From CAZXSK01 sp964642855 (GTDB lineage: Bacteria; Planctomycetota; Phycisphaerae; SM23-33): DNA of 33,568 nt. This document shows positions 7,312 through 15,382 of the stretch, piece by piece. Under the pieces are notes generated by a model. The model did no database searches. It saw only the letters and a list, made by a program, of their open reading frames with translations, and had not been told where the DNA came from. The number at the start of each line of letters is the position of its first letter. The first letter of the stretch is position 1. The stretch lies in assembly GCA_964642855.1 (NCBI GenBank), contig CAZXSK010000047.1, positions 1 through 33,568 on the forward strand. The letters run 5' to 3'. The translations under genes were made by a program, and so were the position numbers.

Positions 7312-8820
7312 CTACTGACCGAAGCCCGCTTCCGCGACGCTGATCGCGTGCAGCATGGCCTTGGACTTGTTGATCGTCTCCATGTACTCGTTGGCGGGCA
7401 CGGAATCGGCAACGATCCCTGCTCCCACCTGCAGGTAGATCTTTCCTCCGGCTACCACCATCGTCCGCAGGGCGATGCAGGTGTCCATGTTCCCGCCGAA
7501 GTCCACGTAGCCGATACCTCCGGCGTACGGGCCTCGACGCGTCGGCTCGAACTCGTCGATGATTTCCATCGCCCGGATCTTCGGTGCGCCGGACACCGTA
7601 CCGACAGGCAGAGCGGCCTGGAGCGCATCGAACGCCGTCATGCCCTCGTTGAGCTTGCCCTGAACGTTGGAGACGATATGCATCACGTGGCTGTACCGCT
7701 CGATGGCCATTACGTCGGACAGCTCGACGGTCTTGGGTTCGGCCACGCGGCCTACGTCGTTGCGGGCGAGGTCCACGAGCATGATGTGCTCGGCCCGCTC
7801 TTTCGGATCGGCCAGCAGCTCTTCCTCAAGCTCCAGATCTTCCGATTCCGTGCTGCCCCTTGGGCGCGTACCGGCCAGCGGACGGTTCGTGACAACCCCG
7901 TCCTCGACGCGGCAGAGAATCTCAGGCGAGCTGCCCACGAGTGTCAGGTCCGGCATGGTCAGCAGGAACATGAACGGCGACGGGTTCACCACACGCAGGG
8001 CCCGATAGACGTCGAATGCCGAGGCGGACGTCTCGATCGCCAGCCGCTGCGACGTGACGACCTGGAAGATGTCACCCGCGCGGATGTACTCCTTGCAGCC
8101 CTCGACCATTTGCTCAAACCGCTCCCGCGACATGTTGCTCTGGAACGGCTTCTGGGCGAGCCCTTCGAGGGTGATCTCTCCGACGCTGTACGACCCGCCC
8201 TCCTGCAGACGGCGGATGGTTCGCTCGATGGAATCGGTAGCCTCGGTGTAGGCCGTGCCCGGATCGTCCTTCACGTGAGCGTTGCTGACGACCTTGATGG
8301 TCTTCGACACGTGGTCGAAAATCACCATCGTCCGATACAGGCCGAAGTAGATGTCCGGAAGCTGCCGGTCGTCCTCGGGGCCTTCGCCGATATCCTCGTA
8401 ATAGCGAACCATGTCGTAGCCGGCGTACCCGACGATGCCCCCCGTGAACCTCGGCAGGCCGGGCAAGTGCACCGCCTTGTAGGACGACAGCGCCTTCTGC
8501 AGCTCACCGAGGGGGTCATGGGTCTCGACGGTTTCCGGCTTCTGTCCCGGACGCGTGATCGTCAGCTCATCGCGGCGGGCGACGAATGTCATCTCCGGAT
8601 CGGCGCCCGCGAATGAGTACCGCGCCACCTGCTCGCCCCCGACCACGCTTTCCAGCAGGAAGGCGTTCTTCGCCGCAGCGAAGCCCACCGGCTGGGCGAG
8701 ACGCTGGTATGCCGTAACCGGGGTCAGCGTGTCCGCCAGGAGCTGACGGTAGACGGGGATCGTGTTGCCCTCCCGGGCGTGATCGAGGAACTCGTCGAAT
8801 GTCGGGTAATAATGCTTCAC
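7312..8820 (-). CDS. trpE: Anthranilate synthase component I
   Basis: TrpE converts chorismate with ammonia or glutamine-derived ammonia to anthranilate, the first step of tryptophan synthesis. The chorismate-binding domain is complete: LAGTRPRG, LADPKERAEHIMLVDLARND, LPVGTVSGAPKIRAMEI and QVGAGIVADS. Near the N-terminus, LLES (residues 55-58) followed by VVGGE matches the site where tryptophan binds for feedback inhibition, so the enzyme is probably regulated. I choose GTG at 8820 (502 residues): TGAGGA precedes it and contains the stop of the ROK kinase gene, which suggests coupled translation. The frame stays open to 8895, but that would overlap the kinase by 65 bases. The glutaminase partner TrpG is not in the window. 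Aminodeoxychorismate synthase PabB is the main alternative; the clear LLES motif and overall likeness favour TrpE. Confidence 0.92.
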   Translation of the reverse strand: MKHYYPTFDEFLDHAREGNTIPVYRQLLADTLTPVTAYQRLAQPVGFAAAKNAFLLESVVGGEQVARYSFAGADPEMTFVARRDELTITRPGQKPETVETHDPLGELQKALSSYKAVHLPGLPRFTGGIVGYAGYDMVRYYEDIGEGPEDDRQLPDIYFGLYRTMVIFDHVSKTIKVVSNAHVKDDPGTAYTEATDSIERTIRRLQEGGSYSVGEITLEGLAQKPFQSNMSRERFEQMVEGCKEYIRAGDIFQVVTSQRLAIETSASAFDVYRALRVVNPSPFMFLLTMPDLTLVGSSPEILCRVEDGVVTNRPLAGTRPRGSTESEDLELEEELLADPKERAEHIMLVDLARNDVGRVAEPKTVELSDVMAIERYSHVMHIVSNVQGKLNEGMTAFDALQAALPVGTVSGAPKIRAMEIIDEFEPTRRGPYAGGIGYVDFGGNMDTCIALRTMVVAGGKIYLQVGAGIVADSVPANEYMETINKSKAMLHAISVAEAGFGQ

Positions 8821-8830
8821 GGCAGCATCC

Positions 8831-9832
8831 TCAGGAAGAAGTCGTACTTGGTCCGTTCTGTGTGTCGTCGCCGTCGGAAAACTCCGACCACGCAACCCCT
8901 GCCGCCCCGATCACCCCGGCATCGGAACCCAGGGTTGCGATGGCAACGTCGGTCGCCGGCTCGGTCAGGCTCCAGTGAAGATCGACGAATCTCTCACGAA
9001 GCGGGCTCAGCAGGTCGTCTCCGGCCCGGGTCATCCCCCCCGCCAGCACGATGCGGTCCGGATCGAAGATCCTGCAGATGCTCACACATCCGATGGCCAG
9101 GTATCGGATCATCCGCTCCCAGACCGCCGTAGCCAGCTCGTCACCGTCGCGTCTGGCCTCATTGATGTCCTTGGCGTCGACGGCCCCATTTTGCTCCAGG
9201 ACAGCCCGGAGACTGCTGGCCGCACCTTCCCGGATCCTCCGCTCGGCATGGCGAGCGGTGAAGCCGGCCGAGGCGTATTGCTCCAGGCAGCCCTGCTGGC
9301 CGCAGCCGCACTGTTCGCCGTCGGGCTGGACAATCATGTGTCCGAGTTCGGCGCCGATCTCGTGCGAGCCGTGCAGAATCCTGCCATCGATGACGATGCC
9401 GCTGCCGACGCCCGTCCCGAGCGTCAGCATGACGATGTTCTGGCTGCCTCGACCGGCGCCGCAGATGTACTCACCGTACGCTGCGGCATTCGCGTCGTTC
9501 TCAAGAACAGCCGGCAGCGACAGCGCTTCGGAAACGCGATCGCGGATCGCCAGGCCAACCATGCCAGGAATGTTGGGCATCGCGTGGATGACTCCCTCGG
9601 AAATGCTGAGCGGCCCGGGAGCCCCGATTCCGACGGCCAGCACGTTCTCCGAGTCGATCCCCGCGGTGTGCATGGCTTGCCTCGCTGCAGAGGCCATCGC
9701 GCCGACCACGTCGGCAGCGCCCGACGAAGGGGTTTCTACCTGCACACCGCCTGACAGCCGGTATTCGCCGTCCAGCACCCCGGCCTTGATGAACGTTCCG
9801 CCCAGATCAATTCCTATGCAATGCGTGGCCAT
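8831..9832 (-). CDS. ROK-family sugar kinase, probably glucokinase
   Basis: This 333-residue ROK kinase would phosphorylate glucose or a related hexose in the cytoplasm. It has the phosphate-binding DLGGT (residues 9-13), the catalytic Asn112-Asp113 in ENDAN, a glycine-rich GTGVGSGIVIDG, ELGH with the metal ligand His165, and the zinc motif CGCGQQGCLEQ with Cys175, Cys177 and Cys182. There is no N-terminal HTH domain, so it is an enzyme rather than a NagC-type repressor. The start at ATG 9832 has GAGAGGAG just upstream. It is the first gene of a two-gene unit with trpE, 10 bases apart. Glucose is the most common substrate of this subgroup; N-acetylmannosamine or fructose cannot be excluded. 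Confidence 0.88.
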   Translation of the reverse strand: MATHCIGIDLGGTFIKAGVLDGEYRLSGGVQVETPSSGAADVVGAMASAARQAMHTAGIDSENVLAVGIGAPGPLSISEGVIHAMPNIPGMVGLAIRDRVSEALSLPAVLENDANAAAYGEYICGAGRGSQNIVMLTLGTGVGSGIVIDGRILHGSHEIGAELGHMIVQPDGEQCGCGQQGCLEQYASAGFTARHAERRIREGAASSLRAVLEQNGAVDAKDINEARRDGDELATAVWERMIRYLAIGCVSICRIFDPDRIVLAGGMTRAGDDLLSPLRERFVDLHWSLTEPATDVAIATLGSDAGVIGAAGVAWSEFSDGDDTQNGPSTTSS

Positions 9833-9850
9833 CGGCTCCTCTCGCTTGGG

Positions 9851-9870
9851 GACAATCGGCCGACATTGTC
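9851..9870. promoter_or_regulatory. Inverted repeat overlapping the ROK-trpE promoter, possible operator
   Basis: GACAAT (9851-9856) and ATTGTC (9865-9870) are perfect inverted half-sites around an eight-base spacer that contains the palindrome CGGCCG. The right half-site is the -10 box and the left covers the likely first transcribed bases. This is where a repressor would act; no regulator is identified. Confidence 0.4.
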
Positions 9871-9893
9871 GCGGCCCGGGGGGCGGTTGTAAA
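9865..9893 (-). promoter_or_regulatory. Promoter of the ROK kinase-trpE unit
   Basis: On the minus strand TTTACA (9893-9888), a 17-base spacer, and GACAAT (9870-9865). The start would fall near 9858, giving a leader of about 26 bases that carries GAGAGGAG before the ATG. The -10 box forms half of an inverted repeat (9851-9870), a possible operator. Confidence 0.6.
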
Positions 9894-9919
9894 GGCCCCC
9901 TCCGACCGTTTGCCCCGAG

Positions 9920-10633
9920 CTACAGCCGATCCCACTCCGAATCAGCCAGGATCTCGTCGTCATCCTCCCCGGCGGCCCGGCCTTCGGAGTCGGCCTGCTC
10001 GGCAGGGCGTCCCCCGTCGTCGCCCTCGGGCTCGCTGGGCAGGTTCAGGTCATTGAGGTCCTCGGCTTCGTCCTCGGTCTCGGGGCGCGAGAAGTCCACG
10101 CCGGCCACGTTGGGCGAAGGCATCGACGCCCCGGATCCCGAGCCGCCCCGCGACCGGTCTACCTCCCCTTCCGCACGATCGAGGGCATGGCTCATGACGG
10201 TCCCGCCGGGCGTAGGCACCAGATCGTCCTCGGGCAGTTCCGGAAGATCGGGCAACTCCTCCTTCATCGGGTTGTCTTCGCGACGGGAAGCCGCCAGCAA
10301 CGCCCCATCGAGACTCGGAAGGTAGTACACACGCTTACCCCCGATCTTGACCGTCTCCAGGCCGTACAGGGCGTGCAAACGCCTCCAGAGCTTGTAGAAC
10401 GTGCTCACCGAGATCCCGATGTGACTCGCTGCCTCCTTCGACGTCACCCAGCCCGAGGGGGCCGGCGACCGCTCCCCGCGCAACCTGGCAAGCAACGCCT
10501 GGAGGAACTCGACCATTTCCTCGCTCGGCACGCGGCGAAGCATTCCTGCCAGATCGTCCAGATCCGGCCGTCCCGGGTCGGCGGAGGGATCACCCTTCGG
10601 CTGTTCCTTACTCTGAGGGGCGGGATGCTCCAC
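9920..10633 (-). CDS. Helix-turn-helix protein with long acidic C-terminus
   Basis: I do not recognise a named family for this 237-residue protein. Residues 63-86 (VTSKEAASHIGISVSTFYKL) form a clear helix-turn-helix of the MerR/excisionase-like kind, followed by a wing-like KIGGKRVYYL. The N-terminal 60 residues are mostly charged, with a short amphipathic helix (about 37-53). From residue 118 to the end the protein is strongly acidic, rich in Pro, Gly and Ser, and probably disordered. The start is GTG at 10633, supported by GGAAGGAG eight bases upstream. It begins 18 bases after the HEAT lipoprotein gene ends, so it is probably co-transcribed with it. A DNA-binding role is likely; target and partner are unknown. 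Confidence 0.7.
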   Translation of the reverse strand: MEHPAPQSKEQPKGDPSADPGRPDLDDLAGMLRRVPSEEMVEFLQALLARLRGERSPAPSGWVTSKEAASHIGISVSTFYKLWRRLHALYGLETVKIGGKRVYYLPSLDGALLAASRREDNPMKEELPDLPELPEDDLVPTPGGTVMSHALDRAEGEVDRSRGGSGSGASMPSPNVAGVDFSRPETEDEAEDLNDLNLPSEPEGDDGGRPAEQADSEGRAAGEDDDEILADSEWDRL

Positions 10634-10651
10634 GCGGCGTCTCCTTCCGGG

Positions 10652-12118
10652 CTATGGGTTGCGAAGCCTCGAAGCAGAATTGATGTCGTCGATGGCCTTC
10701 TTGGCCGCTGCGCGAACGTCTTCGCGATCATCGCGCATCAGGTCGAACAATGGCGAACGGGCCTTCGGATCGGCAATGCGCCCCAATGCCCGCGCGGCGG
10801 CAATCCGGACACTGGCGTCCTTGTCTTCCAGTCGTCCGATCAGCGGCTGGAGGGCTGCCTGGGCCTTCATGTCTCCCAGCATCTCCGCCGCGAGGGCGCG
10901 TGCATGAGTCGTCTCGGAATCCAGCTTGCCTGTCATCACGTCGACCGTTTTCCTGCCCATCGTCCGGATCGCCCGGGCTGCAGCGCGTGCCACCGCGTAC
11001 GAGTCCGATTCCATCGCCTCGGCGAGCTGAGGAATCGCCTTCTCCGCGCCCATCGTCCCCAGCGCTCGGGCGGCCTCGGCGGCTACGTTGGGTTCGTCGT
11101 CCTTCAGCGCAGCGGTCAGCGCGTCGGTCCCACGCGGATCGGCCATCTTGCCCAGCGTCTCGGCTGCAAGCGCCCGCTCGGCAGGCTCGCCCTGCCTGAG
11201 CTGGCTGACCAGTCGATCGATCGCACGTCGTCCGTAACGGGCAAGTGCGCCCGATGCTTCCCATCGCACCTCGGGCCTGTCGTCACGAACCAGCGGGGCC
11301 AGCGCCTCGATGCCGCCCCGTGGCCGCAGGTTACCCAGAATCTTTGCCGCCATCGCGCGAACCTGCCACTGCTCCGAACCGGTCGCCTTCATCGCCCGGG
11401 AAGCCACCTGCTCGCCGCCGATCCGGGACAACGCTTCGCTGGCAGCCCGGCGGACCTCGTCTTCGGAGTCGTCCAGGGCGTTCCAGAGATCGTCGATCGC
11501 GCGGCGGTCTCCCGCCCGGCCCAGGGCCCGGGCGGCTTCGATCCGAACCGCAGAACTGCCCGAAGACAGTGCTTTGGTCAGCTCGCGCGACGCGGGGCGC
11601 CCCAACTCGCCGAGAGATTCTCCGGCTGCCGCTCGCACGCGAGGCGATCGATCGCCCAGCGCGTCGATCAGGGGGGAGACGGCCTGGTCGCTGCCGATGG
11701 ACCCCAGTGCTTCCGCGGCCGCCTCGCGAACGAAGGCGTCCCGATCCGACAGTCGTCCCGCGACGGGTTCCACTGCCCGCGGATCTTCGATTCGCCCGAG
11801 CGCCTTGACCGCTGCGAGACGAACGTCGGTGTTCGAGGACTCCAGCAGATCCACCAACGCCGGCACGGCCTTGAGGTAGCCTCGGTTCCCAGCCTCCTTG
11901 GCCGCGGCTATCTTCTCGTGCATATCTCCGTTCCGCAGCGCAGTAACCAGCCGGTCGCGCGGCTCGTCGATCCGATTGCCTTCGACCTGCTGGCCGGTCT
12001 GGCAGCCCGCTACCATCGCCACCCACCCCAGGAAGACCACCCCGCCCAGCCATCTCCGAGCGACGGATCTCCTCAGATGGGCACTCATAGACCTGCTGCT
12101 GTTAACACGTCGGTTCAC
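10652..12118 (-). CDS. HEAT-repeat lipoprotein
   Basis: This 488-residue protein is almost entirely HEAT/PBS-lyase-like repeats of about 31 residues, with repeating signatures such as VRLAAVKALGRI, VREAAAEALGSI and VRIAAARALGRI, about 13 units in all. The N-terminus is a lipoprotein signal: an Arg-rich stretch, a hydrophobic core and a VAGC lipobox near residue 39. It is thus probably anchored at the periplasmic face of a membrane, acting as a binding scaffold. The GTG at 12118 has GGGAG at good spacing; the ATG at 12088 would give a shorter n-region and has a weaker site. It lies 139 bases after another exported HEAT gene and 18 bases before the HTH gene. The likeness to phycocyanobilin lyases (CpcE/F) is only that of the repeat and implies no bilin chemistry. 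Confidence 0.82.
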   Translation of the reverse strand: MNRRVNSSRSMSAHLRRSVARRWLGGVVFLGWVAMVAGCQTGQQVEGNRIDEPRDRLVTALRNGDMHEKIAAAKEAGNRGYLKAVPALVDLLESSNTDVRLAAVKALGRIEDPRAVEPVAGRLSDRDAFVREAAAEALGSIGSDQAVSPLIDALGDRSPRVRAAAGESLGELGRPASRELTKALSSGSSAVRIEAARALGRAGDRRAIDDLWNALDDSEDEVRRAASEALSRIGGEQVASRAMKATGSEQWQVRAMAAKILGNLRPRGGIEALAPLVRDDRPEVRWEASGALARYGRRAIDRLVSQLRQGEPAERALAAETLGKMADPRGTDALTAALKDDEPNVAAEAARALGTMGAEKAIPQLAEAMESDSYAVARAAARAIRTMGRKTVDVMTGKLDSETTHARALAAEMLGDMKAQAALQPLIGRLEDKDASVRIAAARALGRIADPKARSPLFDLMRDDREDVRAAAKKAIDDINSASRLRNP

Positions 12119-12257
12119 GATACGTCTCCCACACCCAGCTTGGGTACCGAAGTCCTGTCATCCGTCGGGTCGGATATAGCGTACCGCAGGCGACGCGGGC
12201 AGCCAAGGGGGAAACGAACGAGGAGACGAGGTAGGAAGCGTACGTCGACGCGGCGAG

Positions 12258-14687
12258 TTAGAGCGTCTTCCGCCAGTTGCTGATCTGCTCGATCCGCGCC
12301 TCGGAGGAGGCAGCGGTATCGTAGCCGGTCAGTTCGGGAGCGATCTGCTTGAGCACTTTCAGGATCTCGGCTTCCAGGTCTGCGTTGCCGTTGTCCGAAC
12401 GGAGGATTTCCTCCAATTCCGTCAGCAGCGGGGTCACCGCCCTGCCGCCCATGCTCTGCAATGCACTGGCTGCATTGCCCCTCACCGACTCTTCCGAGGA
12501 GGCCAACTGCGGCACGAGCTTCGCCACCTGCTGAGCATCGTGTCGACGCTGCTTGTCGCGGGCCGCCTCGACCATCTGGGACAATGCCTTGATCTGGGAC
12601 TCGTCGAGACGCTTGGCGAGCTGCCGGACGGCCTGCTGGCCCAACTGCACCACGGAGATCCACTCCTTCTGCTCATCCATCGCGTTGAGCCTCTTGCGAA
12701 GGCGTTCCATCGACTGTGCATGGAGCTTCGGGTCCTTCTGTTCGGCGATGGCCGCAACCGCGGTCGCTGAATTCGCCTGCAGCTGCGCGGAGATCCACTC
12801 CAGCCAGACATCACGGGCGAGCGAATCCTTCCGGGCTGCATAGAGCCTGGCGGCCTCCTGGAAATGTGGGGCGGCTTCGCCGGAGCGATCCGCCTTGACC
12901 AGCGACTGTGCAAGCATCCGCAGCGCCACGGGGAGCTTGGGCGATTTCTCGCTCTTGAGGGCAGCGACATACCGCTGCATGATCTCGATCCGCTCGGGCA
13001 GGGAATCCGTCCGACGCGAGAGCCTGTCGACGACCTTCTCGAGCAGTTCAGGCTTGGCGCCTTCCAGCAACCCCGAGACCAGGTCCCAGGCCTGCTGACG
13101 AACCGCCGCTTCCCGCTCGACGTCCGAAGACGTGTGCTTCAGGATCGGGTCGAGGTACTCCCGCCCGCCAAGCTTGGCAACGGCTACCAAAGCCGCCTGG
13201 CGAACACCGCGGTCCTGGTCTTCCAGAAGCGGAAGGATCGACTCGACCGACTCCGCCTGATCCAGGCGTGTCAGTGCATTGACCGCTGCCAGCCGAACCG
13301 TGGTCGAATCATCCGCGATCGCCGAGATAAGAGGTTTGAGGAAGCGCTTGTCTCCCACCACGCCCATCGCCGTCACCAGGGCTTCGCGCGTTTCGGCATG
13401 GTTCTTCAACTCCTCGACCGCCTGGTACCGCTTGACCAGCGCATCGACCGCCTGCTGCTGGACCTTGCCGCTGAGAGGCTTGGAGGCCGCCAGCCTTGCA
13501 AGCGCAAGCGCAGCCGGCCCGGCCATGACACCGTCCCTGCTGTCCAGCTCGTCCAAAACCATCGGAACTGCCCGGGCGATACGCAGTTGCCCCACCGCCT
13601 TGAGCAGCGCTCGTCGGGCGGCAAGGTCGCCTTCCACCTTCAGCCGGGCGACCACTTCCTCGGCGGCTTGCTGGTCGTCGAGGGTCGCCACCACAAGGGC
13701 TGCCTGGGTGCGAATGTCAGGTTCCGGGTCGCCCAGCAGCCTGCGCACCTGCTTGCGAATCTCGTCGGATACCGTTTCATTGGCAGCTACCTGGCGTTCG
13801 GTCAGCTTGATCGCGCCCGAACGCACCGTATCGATCGGGTCCCGCAGCATCCGCAGCAGCAACTCCTCACGCTTCGACTGGGGTGTCGCGGCGTACAGGT
13901 CCATCAGGGTATCCAGCAGCTTTCCGCGAAGCTTGGCGTTGTCCGCCTCCAGCTGCGCTTTGGACGACGCCAGCTTGTTGGCCAGGTCCGCCAGCCACAC
14001 GCTGCGGGGGCGGTTCTTGTTACGCATCCACCAACGCTTCCACTCCCTGGTGTCGCCCTTGAAGGCCGTGATGTTCGTCATCTTCTCCAGCGCTTCGAGT
14101 GACGCCTTGCGTACGGAGGGGTCTTTGTCGTCGAGAAGCTGGATCAGGGCGTCGACGGAGGATTTCTCCAGCAGGCTCTGCATGCCCTCGATCGCCACGA
14201 TCCGGATGTCCCGCCCGGTGTCGCTATCCAGGGCAACGGCGACGAGCTTGCCGGTGACGTCCTGGTCCTTGTACGTCGCCAGTGCCCGGGCTGCGGACGT
14301 CCGAACCGATGGCTCGTCTCCCGTGAGAAGCTTCAGGAGCGGATCGACGAATTCCTTCCGCCCCCCGCCCTGCAGCGCGATCGCCTCAGCCACGGCGGTC
14401 TGGGCGGCAACGTTGGTGGAATCCAACAGTGTCTCACGCAGGATCTTGCGTGCCTGGGCATACTCGCGGGTCAGAAGCCCCCCTGCCGCCTCCAGGCGCA
14501 CCTTTGGCGTGCGGTTCGCCTCCCGAAGCTGGGCCGACCAGATACGCAGTTCCATCTGTTCGGCATCGGTGAGAGGGGCGTTGCCTTCCCCGGCTGCCAT
14601 CGAAACCGGCCGGGGCGCAGCACAGATCATCGCGATAGCAAAGATCGCAAGAGGCCATCGACCGGCTTGAGCAGTGGTTCTTTCCAC
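12258..14687 (-). CDS. Large exported HEAT-repeat protein
   Basis: An 809-residue protein with a signal peptide (Arg-containing start, WPLAIFAIAMICAA, small residues near 30). HEAT repeats run from about residue 45 to 215 and again from about 265 to 525, for example VRTSAARALATY, VRKASLEALEKM and VRLAAVNALTRL. A tryptophan-rich segment REWKRWWMRNKNRPRSVWL near 225-240 lies between the blocks. Residues 540-700 are helical and charged and may be TPR-like. One more HEAT unit (VRGNAASALQSM) comes near the C-terminus. No catalytic motif is visible, so it is probably a periplasmic scaffold. The start is GTG at 14687: the signal peptide needs it, and a promoter -10 box ends seven bases upstream, so the mRNA may be leaderless. 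It heads the series HEAT, HEAT lipoprotein, HTH. Confidence 0.8.
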   Translation of the reverse strand: MERTTAQAGRWPLAIFAIAMICAAPRPVSMAAGEGNAPLTDAEQMELRIWSAQLREANRTPKVRLEAAGGLLTREYAQARKILRETLLDSTNVAAQTAVAEAIALQGGGRKEFVDPLLKLLTGDEPSVRTSAARALATYKDQDVTGKLVAVALDSDTGRDIRIVAIEGMQSLLEKSSVDALIQLLDDKDPSVRKASLEALEKMTNITAFKGDTREWKRWWMRNKNRPRSVWLADLANKLASSKAQLEADNAKLRGKLLDTLMDLYAATPQSKREELLLRMLRDPIDTVRSGAIKLTERQVAANETVSDEIRKQVRRLLGDPEPDIRTQAALVVATLDDQQAAEEVVARLKVEGDLAARRALLKAVGQLRIARAVPMVLDELDSRDGVMAGPAALALARLAASKPLSGKVQQQAVDALVKRYQAVEELKNHAETREALVTAMGVVGDKRFLKPLISAIADDSTTVRLAAVNALTRLDQAESVESILPLLEDQDRGVRQAALVAVAKLGGREYLDPILKHTSSDVEREAAVRQQAWDLVSGLLEGAKPELLEKVVDRLSRRTDSLPERIEIMQRYVAALKSEKSPKLPVALRMLAQSLVKADRSGEAAPHFQEAARLYAARKDSLARDVWLEWISAQLQANSATAVAAIAEQKDPKLHAQSMERLRKRLNAMDEQKEWISVVQLGQQAVRQLAKRLDESQIKALSQMVEAARDKQRRHDAQQVAKLVPQLASSEESVRGNAASALQSMGGRAVTPLLTELEEILRSDNGNADLEAEILKVLKQIAPELTGYDTAASSEARIEQISNWRKTL

Positions 14688-14694
14688 GATTGGC

Positions 14695-14723
14695 AGTTTA
14701 CACGATGCCCCGACTCGGACAAA
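14695..14723 (-). promoter_or_regulatory. Promoter of the exported HEAT gene
   Basis: On the minus strand TTTGTC (14723-14718), a 17-base spacer, and TAAACT (14700-14695); TTGTCC with 16 bases is an equivalent reading. Seven bases separate the -10 box from the GTG start, which would put the transcription start at or next to the start codon. There is no Shine-Dalgarno. Confidence 0.45.
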
Positions 14724-14884
14724 GATCCTGTTGATCTATACATCGGAAGTAGAGGCGTCCAACGCCAGAGACACGCCATACTTATTGAGGTTAGACGGCA
14801 AGAGGTGCAGCAGGTTCCATCGGCGAGGCCCTGCGCTGACCGACAGCCCGGGAAGACTCTGAGAACAGATTCCGGATGCGCGAC

Positions 14885-15382
14885 TCAGGATTCGCCGCTC
14901 GGCTGGCTGTCCTTCTGTTCCTCGTAGGAGGAAGGGTCCAATCCCTGTTCGATCCATGCGACCTTGCGGACCCGGCGCTCATGCCTGCCGCCGCTCTCGA
15001 ACTCCGTGTCGAGCCAACTTGAGACGATCCGCCGGATGAGTTCCTCGCCCAGCACGTCGCTGGCGAGGCACAGAATATTGGCATCGTTGTGGCGACGCGA
15101 CATCTGTGCCGTCAGTTCATCGTGACAGAGCGCGGCGCGGATGCCGGCTACCTTGTTCGCGCAGATATCCATGCCGATGCCGCTGCCGCAGATCAGGATC
15201 CCTCTCTGGGCGGTGGAATCCGCCACGGCACGGGCGGTGGGGTAGGCCACGTCCGGATAGTCACAACTGTGGCCGCTGTTGGTCCCCATGTCCAGGACTT
15301 CATGCCCCATCTCACTCAGCAGGACACAGACCTTCTCCTTGACGCTGTGCCCTCGATGGTCTGCTGCGACGGCGATTTTCAT
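14885..15382 (-). CDS. rpiB: Ribose-5-phosphate isomerase B
   Basis: RpiB interconverts ribose-5-phosphate and ribulose-5-phosphate in the pentose phosphate pathway. The protein begins MKIAVAADHRG with the conserved AADHxG loop and has the catalytic Cys65 in ICGSGIGM, ALCHDE, and His98 in SRRHNDANI. The 165 residues include an extra hydrophilic C-terminal tail of about 20 residues beyond the usual 145-150. Its start overlaps the stop of the Sua5-phosphatase fusion by four bases, so the two are translated together. The same neighbours occur in Bacillus subtilis as ywlC (sua5)-ywlD-ywlE-ywlF (rpiB). Some RpiB enzymes prefer allose-6-phosphate, and sequence alone does not exclude this. Confidence 0.93.
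   Translation of the reverse strand: MKIAVAADHRGHSVKEKVCVLLSEMGHEVLDMGTNSGHSCDYPDVAYPTARAVADSTAQRGILICGSGIGMDICANKVAGIRAALCHDELTAQMSRRHNDANILCLASDVLGEELIRRIVSSWLDTEFESGGRHERRVRKVAWIEQGLDPSSYEEQKDSQPSGES

Noticed and set aside
10652..12118. Phycobilisome-lyase (CpcE/F) function for the HEAT lipoprotein
   Set aside because: Only the repeat resembles these lyases. There is a lipoprotein signal and no pigment gene in the window.
10187..12283. A 698-codon plus-strand frame across the HTH and HEAT lipoprotein genes
   Set aside because: It lies antisense to two genes with clear repeats, signal peptide and Shine-Dalgarno sites. Its own translation shows no recognisable family.
12864..14670. Long plus-strand frames opposite the exported HEAT gene
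   Set aside because: Low-complexity Arg/Gln- or Ser-rich translations, overlapping each other in different frames; the minus-strand HEAT repeats explain the region.
14688..14884. Possible small RNA or tRNA between rpiB and the HEAT gene
   Set aside because: No cloverleaf, only a 5-bp hairpin (GGCGT/ACGCC at 14754-14766) without a T run. The HEAT promoter occupies one end.
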